A stretch of DNA of 64,000 bases from Streptococcus panodentis. GTDB lineage: Bacteria; Bacillota; Bacilli; Lactobacillales; Streptococcaceae. The DNA is taken from contig NZ_QFAY01000004.1 of assembly GCF_017884005.1 (NCBI RefSeq), forward strand, positions 1 through 64,000, read 5' to 3'. This document shows, one piece after another, positions 18,097-24,790 of the stretch. Position numbers and translations under genes: made by a program. The notes below the pieces were generated by a model. It worked only from the letters and a program-made list of their open reading frames with translations, was not told the origin of the DNA and searched no databases. Numbering within the stretch: position 1 is the first letter of the stretch; the number at the start of each line of letters is the position of its first letter.

Positions 18097-18310
18097 AATT
18101 TTCCCCCTTTGCTTTTAATTGTCTGATTCATATAAGATTTATTTTAACATAATTGACTCCAGTTTTCCACAAGTTGTGGAAAATAATTAACACTGTTGAC
18201 TTTAGTTTTCCACAAACTGTGAATTAAGCGGAGCTTCCTTATTTTAAAAGGATTCTCTCCCTGTTTGTCGGTGGAAAAATCTGTTATTCCCAAAAAAGAA
18301 AATAACAGCT
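18097..18310. other. oriC: intergenic region upstream of dnaA
   Basis: Contains DnaA boxes TTTTCCACA (18163-18171), TGTGGAAAA (18175-18183) and TTTTCCACA (18206-18214), with AT-rich DNA (ATAAGATTTATTTTAACATAATT) next to dnaA as a possible unwinding element. Genes diverge from here in replication direction on both sides. Together with the dnaA-dnaN and htrA-rlmH box groups this marks the chromosomal origin. Confidence 0.88.
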
Positions 18311-19072
18311 CTATTTAAAGCTGTTCATAATTCTTTGGTATTCTTCTTCGTTTTCAAAAGGGATAATAATCTTTCCTTGGCTGGCGTTTTTTAGCTGAAT
18401 GCGGATGTCCAGTCCGAAGATTTTTTTCAGCTTCTCTTCTTCAGCTTCCGTAAAAATTTCCTTAGTTTTTTTTTGCTTGGCTTTCTTTTTCTTTTGCAGC
18501 AGCAGCTCAACTGCTCGAACAGATAACTCCTCCTGACAGATACGTTTCAGCCAGAGCAGCTGTTCTTCTTCTTTCAAGGGAATGAGCAGGCGGGCATGTC
18601 CTTGAGAGATTCTTTCTTCCTTGACAGCTTCAAGAACAGGTTTTGATACATGCAGCAAGCGCACAATATTGCTGATATAGGGACGGGATTTTCCCATAAT
18701 CTTAGCAATTTCATCATGGGTCATGCCTCTGTCCACTAAGCTTTGATAAGATTCTGCTTCTTCCACTGGATTCAAATCTTCCCGCTGCAGATTTTCAATG
18801 ATAGCCTGCCGCAGCATCTCATCGTCTGATAATTCCTTGATAATAGCTGGTATAGTGGGCCAATCCAGCAGTTTGGCCGCCCGAAAACGCCGTTCACCGG
18901 CCAGAATTTCATAACCAAATAAGGAAGATTTACGCAAAATAATAGGCTGGATGATGCCGTTTTCTTTGATTGAATCCGCCAGTTCCTTGATTTTTTCCTG
19001 TGAGAATTCTTTTCGCGGCTGATAGGGATTCGTCCGGATGTCTGTTAGTGGGATATATTGAAAATTTTCCAT
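18311..19072 (-). CDS. parB: Chromosome partitioning protein ParB (Spo0J)
   Basis: 253 residues. N-terminal ParB/Srx CTPase domain (PLTDIRTNPYQPRKEF, GIIQPIILRKS, ILAGERRFRAAKLL), then a helix-turn-helix (HDEIAKIMGKSRPYISNIVR) that reads parS, and a basic C-terminal part. The start is ATG 19072 (MENFQYIPL) by similarity; the frame stays open upstream to 19183 without an RBS. It lies downstream of htrA, as in pneumococcus. Two parS sites are present in this window; no parA was seen, as usual for streptococci. An imperfect palindrome just upstream may control translation. Confidence 0.93.
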   Translation of the reverse strand: MENFQYIPLTDIRTNPYQPRKEFSQEKIKELADSIKENGIIQPIILRKSSLFGYEILAGERRFRAAKLLDWPTIPAIIKELSDDEMLRQAIIENLQREDLNPVEEAESYQSLVDRGMTHDEIAKIMGKSRPYISNIVRLLHVSKPVLEAVKEERISQGHARLLIPLKEEEQLLWLKRICQEELSVRAVELLLQKKKKAKQKKTKEIFTEAEEEKLKKIFGLDIRIQLKNASQGKIIIPFENEEEYQRIMNSFK

Positions 19073-19085
19073 TTGTATATAGAAT

Positions 19086-19117
19086 AACACACCTTTACGA
19101 TCGTGTAAAGATGTGTT
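19086..19117. promoter_or_regulatory. 32-bp imperfect palindrome before parB
   Basis: Arms AACACACCTTTAC (19086-19098) and GTAAAGATGTGTT (19105-19117) pair at 12 of 13 positions around a six-base centre. It lies in the htrA-parB gap. On the mRNA the AAAGGTG sequence that could serve as RBS lies inside one arm, so a hairpin could mask it; it could equally be a protein operator. Confidence 0.5.
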
Positions 19118-19214
19118 GACAATTCTGTAAAAGATAAGTGCACAAAGCCGGCTTTGCCAGATCCTGCTCCCTGTTGCCGTCAATCTCAGCGAAGCTGCCT
19201 ATGAAGCCAGACTC

Positions 19215-20396
19215 TTAGTTAGAACTCAGTTCCTGAGTTGATTTTGTCAGCTTAATGGTTGTAGTTTCTTCTTTGCCGTTTCGGTAGTAGCTGACTTTGA
19301 TCTCATCTCCGATAGTATGTTTGTATAAAGCAGACTGTAAATCACTGGTGGATTCTACATCGGTATCATCCACTTTGGTAATGACATCATTCTTTTGCAG
19401 CTTGCCATCAGCCGGCATCCCTTGCTGAACAGAGCGTACCAGAATACCAGCCTTTACTTTATCAGGCAGGTTAAGTTTGGATAAGTCTGCTGTAGTCAGA
19501 TTGGCCAGATCCATCATTTGAATCCCCAGAGCAGGACGGGTAACTCGGCCGTCTTTTTCCAGTTGATTGATGATATTGACCACATCGTTGGAAGGAATTG
19601 CAAAGCCCATTCCTTCGACAGAAGTCTGACCATTTGTGGAAATCTTGCTTGAAGTAATACCGATTACCTGTCCCTGGATATTAATCAGCGGTCCGCCGGA
19701 ATTCCCTGGATTGATAGCGGCATCAGTCTGCAGAGCAGTTGTTGAAATATTTTCGCCGTTTTCAGACTGAAGTGTCACATTTCTTCCCAAGCTGGAAATA
19801 ATGCCCTGAGTAACAGAGTTGGCATACTCTGTTCCCAGTGGGCTTCCGATTGCAATAGCTGCTTCACCGACAGTCAGCGAGCTAGAATCGCCAAATTCAG
19901 CAACATCCGTAACTTTGTCAGAACTGATTTTTACAACGGAAATATCAGAATAAACATCTGAACCCACTACTTCTCCGGGAACCTTGCTGCCATCAGCCAA
20001 CAGAATATCCACATTGGTGGAGCCGCTGAGTACGTGGGTATTGGTTACCAGATAAGCATTTTTGCCTTCTTTTTTATAAATGACACCAGATCCCTCACTG
20101 GCAATCTGAGACTCATTTGAATCATCCTCACTGTTAAGGATACCGCTGGATGAATCTGCATAGGTAATCACAGAGACAACTGCATTTTGAATTTTCTTGA
20201 CAGCTTCGGAAGTGTCTGTCGAATTTTTATAAGAAGTTTTTACTGTCGTACTGGAATGAGAACCGCCAGCAGCAGAAGACAGCTGAGTATTGATGAGCGA
20301 AGTGACATAATTTCCTAAACTTCCTCCGATAAAACCAACAATAAGCACTGCCAAAAATAAGAGAACTTTTTTGGAGATATTTGAAGAGTCTTTCAT
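19215..20396 (-). CDS. htrA: Surface serine protease HtrA (DegP family)
   Basis: 393-residue membrane-anchored quality-control protease. N-terminal transmembrane anchor ([21 protein letters not shown], near 10-30), a Ser/Thr-rich linker, and a trypsin-like domain with His in TNTHVLSG, Asp in YSDISVVKI and Ser in NPGNSGGPL, then one PDZ domain (ALGIQMMDL...). In pneumococcus HtrA degrades envelope proteins, limits competence by cleaving CSP and is strongly CiaR-activated; the promoter here carries a matching CiaR box. It is followed by parB. Confidence 0.97.
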   Translation of the reverse strand: MKDSSNISKKVLLFLAVLIVGFIGGSLGNYVTSLINTQLSSAAGGSHSSTTVKTSYKNSTDTSEAVKKIQNAVVSVITYADSSSGILNSEDDSNESQIASEGSGVIYKKEGKNAYLVTNTHVLSGSTNVDILLADGSKVPGEVVGSDVYSDISVVKISSDKVTDVAEFGDSSSLTVGEAAIAIGSPLGTEYANSVTQGIISSLGRNVTLQSENGENISTTALQTDAAINPGNSGGPLINIQGQVIGITSSKISTNGQTSVEGMGFAIPSNDVVNIINQLEKDGRVTRPALGIQMMDLANLTTADLSKLNLPDKVKAGILVRSVQQGMPADGKLQKNDVITKVDDTDVESTSDLQSALYKHTIGDEIKVSYYRNGKEETTTIKLTKSTQELSSN

Positions 20397-20435
20397 ATTT
20401 TCCTCCTTTGATTACATTGGATTACAATTGATGAA

Positions 20436-20468
20436 ATTATAGATAGCTAAACTTAATTATAACTTAAA
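20436..20468 (-). promoter_or_regulatory. htrA promoter with CiaR box
   Basis: Minus strand: TTTAAG (20468-20463), five bases, ATTAAG (20457-20452), ten bases, TATAAT (20441-20436). This matches the CiaR consensus TTTAAG-N5-TTTAAG at 11 of 12 positions, with the characteristic ten-base gap to the -10. Confidence 0.82.
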
Positions 20469-20477
20469 TTTCACAAG

Positions 20478-20498
20478 TTTTCCACATCTTGTGGAAAA
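20478..20498. promoter_or_regulatory. DnaA-box pair upstream of htrA
   Basis: TTTTCCACA (20478-20486) and TGTGGAAAA (20490-20498) face each other with a three-base gap, about 2.3 kb from dnaA. Could be an origin accessory site or DnaA regulation of htrA/rlmH. Confidence 0.6.
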
Positions 20499-20610
20499 CT
20501 TAGAAAAAATGTTGATATTGATTAGAAAATAGACAGATTGGCAGAAGGATTTATAAAATTTTACTTGTTAATAAGATGTGAAGTCTGTGTGAATATGATA
20601 GAATAGAAGA

Positions 20611-21090
20611 ATGAAAATAAAACTGGTAACTGTTGGAAAGCTGAAAGAAAAATACTTAAAAGACGGAATGTCTGAATATCTGAAACGGCTGAGCCGTTTC
20701 TGTAAGACGGAAGTGCTGGAGCTGCCTGATGAGAAAACCCCTGACAGAGCCAGCGAGTCGGAAAAACAGCAGGTGATGAACAGAGAAGGCAGCAGGATCC
20801 TGTCCAAGATTGCCGAGCGTGATTTTGTTATTGTTTTGGCGATTGAAGGTCGGCAGTTTTCCTCAGAAGAATTCAGCAGCATCATGAAGGATATTACTGT
20901 TCGTGGTTTTTCTGACATTTCCTTTATTATTGGCGGAAGTCTGGGGCTGGCGCCTGCAGTCAAACAGCGAGCCAATCTGTTGATGAGTTTTGGGAAACTG
21001 ACCCTTCCGCATCAGTTGATGCGGCTAGTTTTGATTGAGCAAATCTACCGTTCATTTATGATTCAGCAGGGCAGCCCCTATCACAAGTGA
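20611..21090 (+). CDS. rlmH: 23S rRNA (pseudouridine1915-N3)-methyltransferase RlmH
   Basis: 159-residue SPOUT methyltransferase acting on pseudouridine 1915 in helix 69 of 23S rRNA. N-terminus [22 protein letters not shown]-binding knot region [18 protein letters not shown]-terminus [20 protein letters not shown] followed by YHK, typical of the family. It is divergent from htrA near the origin, exactly as in pneumococcus. A TATGAT/TAGAAT-like promoter precedes it. Confidence 0.96.
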   Translation: MKIKLVTVGKLKEKYLKDGMSEYLKRLSRFCKTEVLELPDEKTPDRASESEKQQVMNREGSRILSKIAERDFVIVLAIEGRQFSSEEFSSIMKDITVRGFSDISFIIGGSLGLAPAVKQRANLLMSFGKLTLPHQLMRLVLIEQIYRSFMIQQGSPYHK

Positions 21091-21093
21091 ATC

Positions 21094-21122
21094 TTGACGG
21101 TCGGTCTTTTTTCTGTTAGAAT
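21094..21122 (+). promoter_or_regulatory. tRNA-Arg promoter
   Basis: TTGACG (21094-21099), 17-base spacer, TAGAAT (21117-21122), ending ten bases before the mature tRNA. Confidence 0.75.
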
Positions 21123-21132
21123 GAGATATACC

Positions 21133-21206
21133 GGTCCCATAGCTCAGCTGGATAGAGCATTCGCCTTCTAAGCGAACGGCCGCAGGTTCGAATCCTGCTG
21201 GGATCA
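21133..21206 (+). tRNA. tRNA-Arg (TCT)
   Basis: 74-nt cloverleaf: acceptor GGTCCCA/TGGGATC, D-arm AGCTCAGCTGGATAGAGC, anticodon loop CCTTCTAAG (TCT), T-arm CAGGTTCGAATCCTG. In pneumococcus comCDE is likewise flanked by tRNA-Arg and tRNA-Glu. Confidence 0.95.
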
Positions 21207-21215
21207 TGCCATAAA

Positions 21216-21250
21216 AGCACGAAGTATTTTTAAGTAGTTCGTGTTTTTTT
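21216..21250 (+). terminator. tRNA-Arg terminator
   Basis: Stem AGCACGAA/TTCGTGTT around an AT-rich loop, followed by a run of T. It separates the tRNA from the comC promoter. Confidence 0.75.
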
Positions 21251-21273
21251 CTGTTTATTTTTTTGATATAATG

Positions 21274-21340
21274 TCATTTCAGGGGTAAAAACAGACATTT
21301 CAGAGAAAAAACTACGGCTTTTGCTAGAAAATTCTATAAT
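21274..21340 (+). promoter_or_regulatory. comC promoter with canonical ComE-binding direct repeat
   Basis: TCATTTCAG (21274-21282), 12 bases, ACATTTCAG (21295-21303), 31 bases, TATAAT (21335-21340). Both nonamers fit the published streptococcal ComE consensus and the 12-base spacing is exact. There is no -35, as expected for a ComE-dependent promoter that provides positive feedback on comCDE. Confidence 0.88.
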
Positions 21341-21387
21341 AAGATATTGTAAGGCAGCTTACAGAAAAAAATATTAAGGAGTTTGTA

Positions 21388-21501
21388 ATGACCATGCAAA
21401 TAAGCCTCTTTTCAGCTGAAACTGAAATCCGCAAGAATATTTTCCTGTATTCTTTAAGGTTCCCTTCAAATCCTTGGGAGTGGTTTTTTGGAAGAAATTA
21501 G
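21388..21501 (+). CDS. comC: Competence-stimulating peptide precursor ComC (no Gly-Gly leader)
   Basis: 37-residue ORF between the ComE-driven promoter and comD, with RBS TAAGGAG seven bases before ATG 21388 (a second in-frame ATG is at 21394). The C-terminus SLRFPSNPWEWFFGRN resembles the S. sanguinis CSP DLRGVPNPWGWIFGR (shared LR, NPW, W, FGR). There is no double-glycine processing site, as also reported for S. sanguinis, so the exporter and protease are probably not ComAB. The mature N-terminus is uncertain, perhaps near Ser22. Spacing to comD is 24 bases. Confidence 0.88.
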   Translation: MTMQISLFSAETEIRKNIFLYSLRFPSNPWEWFFGRN

Positions 21502-21525
21502 GAAATAAAAGGCAGAGGAGGTTTT

Positions 21526-22872
21526 ATGTCACTCAGTATTTTTTGGATGATTGTCTATCCTTTCATTAATGTAGCAGCTTTTTTGTTCACTGCAAAAGAG
21601 ATTTGCAAAGTGAAGTATCCTTTCATCTTGGCTGCGGTATGCTTAGGATTTGAAATTGTTATCCCCTTCATTATTGCTTTTGCAGGTTCGGTATTTTCTT
21701 TTTCCAGCCAAATCCCCACTTATATTGTAGTGCTGTTCCATCCTCTCTTCCTTTACTGGTATTTCTCTAAGGTAGAGAATGTCAAAAAATACTTATCCAT
21801 TTTTTTGGCTTTCTTTTTATATTTGGCTGTCAATGCTTCCAATACATTTTTTGCAGTTATTGTGTCCTCCGTTTTGCAGGATGATTTTGTTGCCCATCAT
21901 TTTGGTTTATTCCTAACGATTGTTCATGTGACAGCCCTAATCTTTATGGTCAAGCTGATAAGCCTGTTTGATTTTCGAATAATCTATTTAAAAGACAGTA
22001 ATTTTAAATCTCAGGTTCTTCTTACCAGCAGTGTTTATGCAGGCAACTATCTGGTGCTCAATATTTCCCATTGGCTGAGCCATATAAAATACTTCAACAG
22101 TTTCAGCGGTATGGTAGCTACAATCTGTTTCTTAACTTTTTTATCCACTATGCTTATTTTTAAGGAAAGCCGTGAAAAATATGAAAAAGAAGAACAGATC
22201 AGACAGAGAGAGCTGGAACAGCTGCAGCTGCAAAAGTACACAGATGAAATTGTCGCTCTTTATAATGAAATCAAAGGATTTCGTCATGATTACGCCGGTA
22301 TGCTGACCAGTATGCGGATGGCTATTCAAACCGGCGATATAGAGGAAATTGACCGTATCTATCAGGAAGTGCTGCTTGATGCTAATTTGAATTTGCGTTC
22401 GGATAAATATACTATTTTTGATTTGAATAATGTCGGAGATTCTGCACTGAAGAGTGTGATGGCTGAGACCTTCTTTAAAGCACGTGAGCACAGCATTGAT
22501 TTGACTTTTGAAGTGAAAGATGCTGTTGACCGGCTGCCTATCAGACTGCTGGATATTGTCAGAATTGCCAGTATTCTCTTAAATAATGCTATCGAAAGTG
22601 CTATTGAAAGTTATGATAAATTTGTTCATGTTTCCCTCGTTCAACTGGACAGCAAGATTATTTTTGTTGTCAAAAATTCCCGTAAGACAGGAGAATTGGA
22701 TTTGGAGGAAATCTATCAGCCAGGTTTTTCAACCAAAGGTGAAAAGAGAGGACTGGGCTTGAGCAATATGAAAAATATTCTTGATAGCTATGAATTTATC
22801 ACACTGGATACTGAGATTGATACTCATGATTTTACGCAGATTTTAACAATCAGGAGAAAGGAGCAGCTATGA
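21526..22872 (+). CDS. comD: Competence histidine kinase ComD
   Basis: 448-residue sensor kinase (HPK10 type) for the ComC peptide. The N-terminal half is a chain of about six to seven transmembrane helices (to about residue 210), followed by a coiled coil (REKYEKEEQIRQRELEQLQL), the phospho-acceptor His in FRHDYAGMLTSM, and a GHKL ATPase domain with N-box LLNNAIESAIE and G-box KGEKRGLGLSNMK. Its stop overlaps the comE start (ATGA), giving translational coupling. RBS AGAGGAGG precedes ATG 21526. Confidence 0.95.
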   Translation: MSLSIFWMIVYPFINVAAFLFTAKEICKVKYPFILAAVCLGFEIVIPFIIAFAGSVFSFSSQIPTYIVVLFHPLFLYWYFSKVENVKKYLSIFLAFFLYLAVNASNTFFAVIVSSVLQDDFVAHHFGLFLTIVHVTALIFMVKLISLFDFRIIYLKDSNFKSQVLLTSSVYAGNYLVLNISHWLSHIKYFNSFSGMVATICFLTFLSTMLIFKESREKYEKEEQIRQRELEQLQLQKYTDEIVALYNEIKGFRHDYAGMLTSMRMAIQTGDIEEIDRIYQEVLLDANLNLRSDKYTIFDLNNVGDSALKSVMAETFFKAREHSIDLTFEVKDAVDRLPIRLLDIVRIASILLNNAIESAIESYDKFVHVSLVQLDSKIIFVVKNSRKTGELDLEEIYQPGFSTKGEKRGLGLSNMKNILDSYEFITLDTEIDTHDFTQILTIRRKEQL

Positions 22873-23624
22873 GAATATTGGTTTTAGAGGATACTATAGC
22901 CCATCAGGTGCGAATTGAAACGACTTTGGCAGAAATTGCCCAGGAGCTGGGAATCGATATTCAGGCCAAGATAACCGGCAAAATTAAAGAATTTAAAGAA
23001 TATATTGAGCAGGATGACATCAATCAGCTTTATTTTCTGGATATTGATATCAAAGGCGAGGAAACCAAAGGTCTCGAAGTAGCTCAGTTTATCCGCCATC
23101 ATAATCCCTATGCTATCATTGTTTTTGTCACATCAAAGTCTGAGTTTGCTACCATGACTTTTAAATACAAGGTTTCGGCATTGGATTTTATTGATAAGGA
23201 TATTAATGACGAAGCTTTTAAAACCAGAATTAAAGAAACGATTCTGTATACAAAGAGCACCTTGATTGAAAATACCAATATGGTAGATTATTTTGATTAC
23301 AGCTATCGCGGTAATGATGTACGTATGCCCTACAATGATATTTTTTATATTGAGACTTCTGGAAGTTCTCACAAGCTAAGAATCGTTGGAAAGAATTTCA
23401 TTAAGGAATTTTATGGAACGATTACAGATATTCAGGAGAAAGACCGGGAGTCGCAGCGATTCTTTTCACCTCATAAGTCCTACTTAGTAAATATTGGAAA
23501 TATTGTTGATTATGACAAGAAAAACAGAGAAATCATCTTTTATGAAAATCATCGCTGCCCGATTACGCGGATGAAAGTGAAATACTTGAAGGAGATTTTA
23601 AAAAAGAAGGATAAAAAGAGTTGA
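22869..23624 (+). CDS. comE: Competence response regulator ComE (LytTR family)
   Basis: 251 residues. Receiver domain (about 1-125) with acidic E7/D8, phospho-acceptor D58 (YFLDIDIKGEE) and FIDKD near 110; then a LytTR DNA-binding domain (FYIETSGSSHKLRIVG..., HKSYLVNIGNIVDYD). It activates early competence genes by binding 9-bp direct repeats; four such sites of varying quality lie in this window. It is the last gene of comCDE, with the tRNA-Glu promoter directly adjoining its stop. A receiver-only paralogue lies at 60049. Confidence 0.96.
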   Translation: MRILVLEDTIAHQVRIETTLAEIAQELGIDIQAKITGKIKEFKEYIEQDDINQLYFLDIDIKGEETKGLEVAQFIRHHNPYAIIVFVTSKSEFATMTFKYKVSALDFIDKDINDEAFKTRIKETILYTKSTLIENTNMVDYFDYSYRGNDVRMPYNDIFYIETSGSSHKLRIVGKNFIKEFYGTITDIQEKDRESQRFFSPHKSYLVNIGNIVDYDKKNREIIFYENHRCPITRMKVKYLKEILKKKDKKS

Positions 23625-23675
23625 CAAAGGAAGAAAAGCTGATATAATGGAATATGTTCAAAAAAGGACATATGA

Positions 23676-23747
23676 GGTCCGTTGGTCAAGGGGTTAAGAC
23701 ACCGCCTTTTCACGGCGGTAACACGGGTTCGAATCCCGTACGGACTA
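23676..23747 (+). tRNA. tRNA-Glu (TTC)
   Basis: Same 72-nt sequence as the copy at 1479-1550: anticodon TTC, T-arm CGGGTTCGAATCCCG. It follows comE as in pneumococcus. Confidence 0.96.
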
Positions 23748-23752
23748 TCTAA

Positions 23753-23825
23753 TCCGCCATAGCTCAGTTGGTAGTAGCGCATGACTGTTAATCATGATGT
23801 CGTAGGTTCGAGTCCTACTGGCGGA
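23753..23825 (+). tRNA. tRNA-Asn (GTT)
   Basis: Same 73-nt sequence as the copy at 1401-1473; anticodon GTT; five bases after tRNA-Glu. Confidence 0.96.
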
Positions 23826-23836
23826 GCTAGCAAGAC

Positions 23837-23882
23837 AAGACTGAAGAGAGTTCTGTATCAGGCTTTCTCTTCAGTCTTTTTT
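23837..23882 (+). terminator. Terminator of the second tRNA cassette
   Basis: 13-bp stem AAGACTGAAGAGA/TCTCTTCAGTCTT followed by T-run. A second hairpin (AACACCT...GGGTGTT then a long T-run, about 23892-23943) backs it up. Confidence 0.85.
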
Positions 23883-23943
23883 CAGTTAACAAAAACACCT
23901 AGAAAGGCTATGATAGCAGCACTTCTGGGTGTTTTTTTTTTTT

Positions 23944-24349
23944 ATTTATTCTTGAAAAATCAAAATAAACCGTTGATGTACTTCCCAAAGAAAACCGAAG
24001 ATGACGAGATGGGGACAACAGTATCTAGCTTTGTCTATTTTATGTTTGATGTACAAGATGCAGTGGTTGGGAGAGATTCTGTTGAGTTGACTTTGGTCAG
24101 CCAGAATTTCCCCTTGCACAGTTCATTAGGCGCTTTAGTGCCAATAAAGCACTGCTGAGCCGTTTCTCATTCGTTGAACCGTCAGCTCTTACAAGCCGCT
24201 GTTTTGACATCAAGCGTTGCTGTTGCTTGATCTTATTCACAAACTCAGACGGGGCGACAAAATTGAAGACGTCGTCATAGCAATTTTATATGGTATAGTT
24301 TTTTAGCTTGCTTGTAGTAGTGAAACTGTTCGGGGGACAGTTTCAGCCT
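23944..24349. repeat. Gene-free stretch with family C repeat, copy 1
   Basis: No credible gene. At 24318-24378 it holds the family C signature: GAAACTGTTCGGGGGACAGTTTC (imperfect palindrome), then CCTATCG...CGATAGG as an outer hairpin. Related copies are at about 53800, 60540 and 60760. The part before 24290 shows no feature I can name. Confidence 0.6.
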
Positions 24350-24682
24350 ATCGCTTAAAATAGAGGACGATAGGGCAGCGAGCTGCTCAAAACCTCCAGT
24401 GGAGGTTTTAAGGTGGCAGATAAAGCTTCCGTTAGGAAGTGTCAAAAACCTCCAGTGGAGGTTTTGAGGTGGCAGATAAAGCTTCCGTTAGGAAGTGTCA
24501 AAAACCTCCAGTGGAGGTTTTGAGGTAGCGGATAAAGCTTCCGCTAGGAAGTGTCAGCTGCTCAAAGCACTGCTTTGAGCAATCAGCTACCGCGTCAAGA
24601 GTTTTTTTACCAAAACAAAGCGAGGCTGAAGGACTTTTAAGGCGAGTTAACGACGGAATAAAAGAAAAACTAAATGACGATA
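24350..24682. repeat. Three 56-bp tandem units plus family A core, copy 3
   Basis: A 56-bp unit starts at 24389, 24445 and 24501 and ends near 24556. Each unit has two hairpins: AAACCTCC-AGT-GGAGGTTT and CTTCC-GTTA-GGAAG. The third copy carries paired changes (GTAGCGG; CCGCTA). Another palindrome follows (GCTCAAAGCACTGCTTTGAGC), then the family A core at 24580-24638 and the AAACTAAATGACGA end motif. It is not a CRISPR: units are contiguous and nearly identical, without variable spacers. Confidence 0.8.
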
Positions 24683-24692
24683 TTTTCCAAAA

Positions 24693-24736
24693 GAGTGGGT
24701 GAGGACACAGTCATCATGGGAGACTGTCCCACTCCT
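24693..24736. repeat. Family B hairpin repeat, copy 1
   Basis: GTGGGTGAGG...CATCATGGGAGACTGTCCCAC folds as an imperfect hairpin (GTGGG/CCCAC, GGACA/TGTCC, AGTC/GACT). Related copies: about 32503, 34391, 59477 and 60814, with a decayed one near 15326. Confidence 0.65.
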
Positions 24737-24790
24737 AGTCTGTTTTTGATTTTCTTTAAGCATCAAATTAAAAAGTATTACCTAAAAATT

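Larger units (their letters stand above)
23621..23918. repeat. Right arm of the 298-bp inverted repeat (tRNA cassette)
   Basis: Inverted copy of 1308-1605. It begins exactly at the TTGACA -35 (23621-23626), which overlaps the last bases of comE, and runs through TATAAT (23643-23648), tRNA-Glu, tRNA-Asn and the terminator. The sharp boundaries imply a recent duplication or gene conversion between the two sites. Confidence 0.92.

Noticed and set aside
24389..24556. Tandem repeats that might be a CRISPR array
   Set aside because: The 56-bp units are contiguous and nearly identical with no variable spacers, and no cas genes are nearby.
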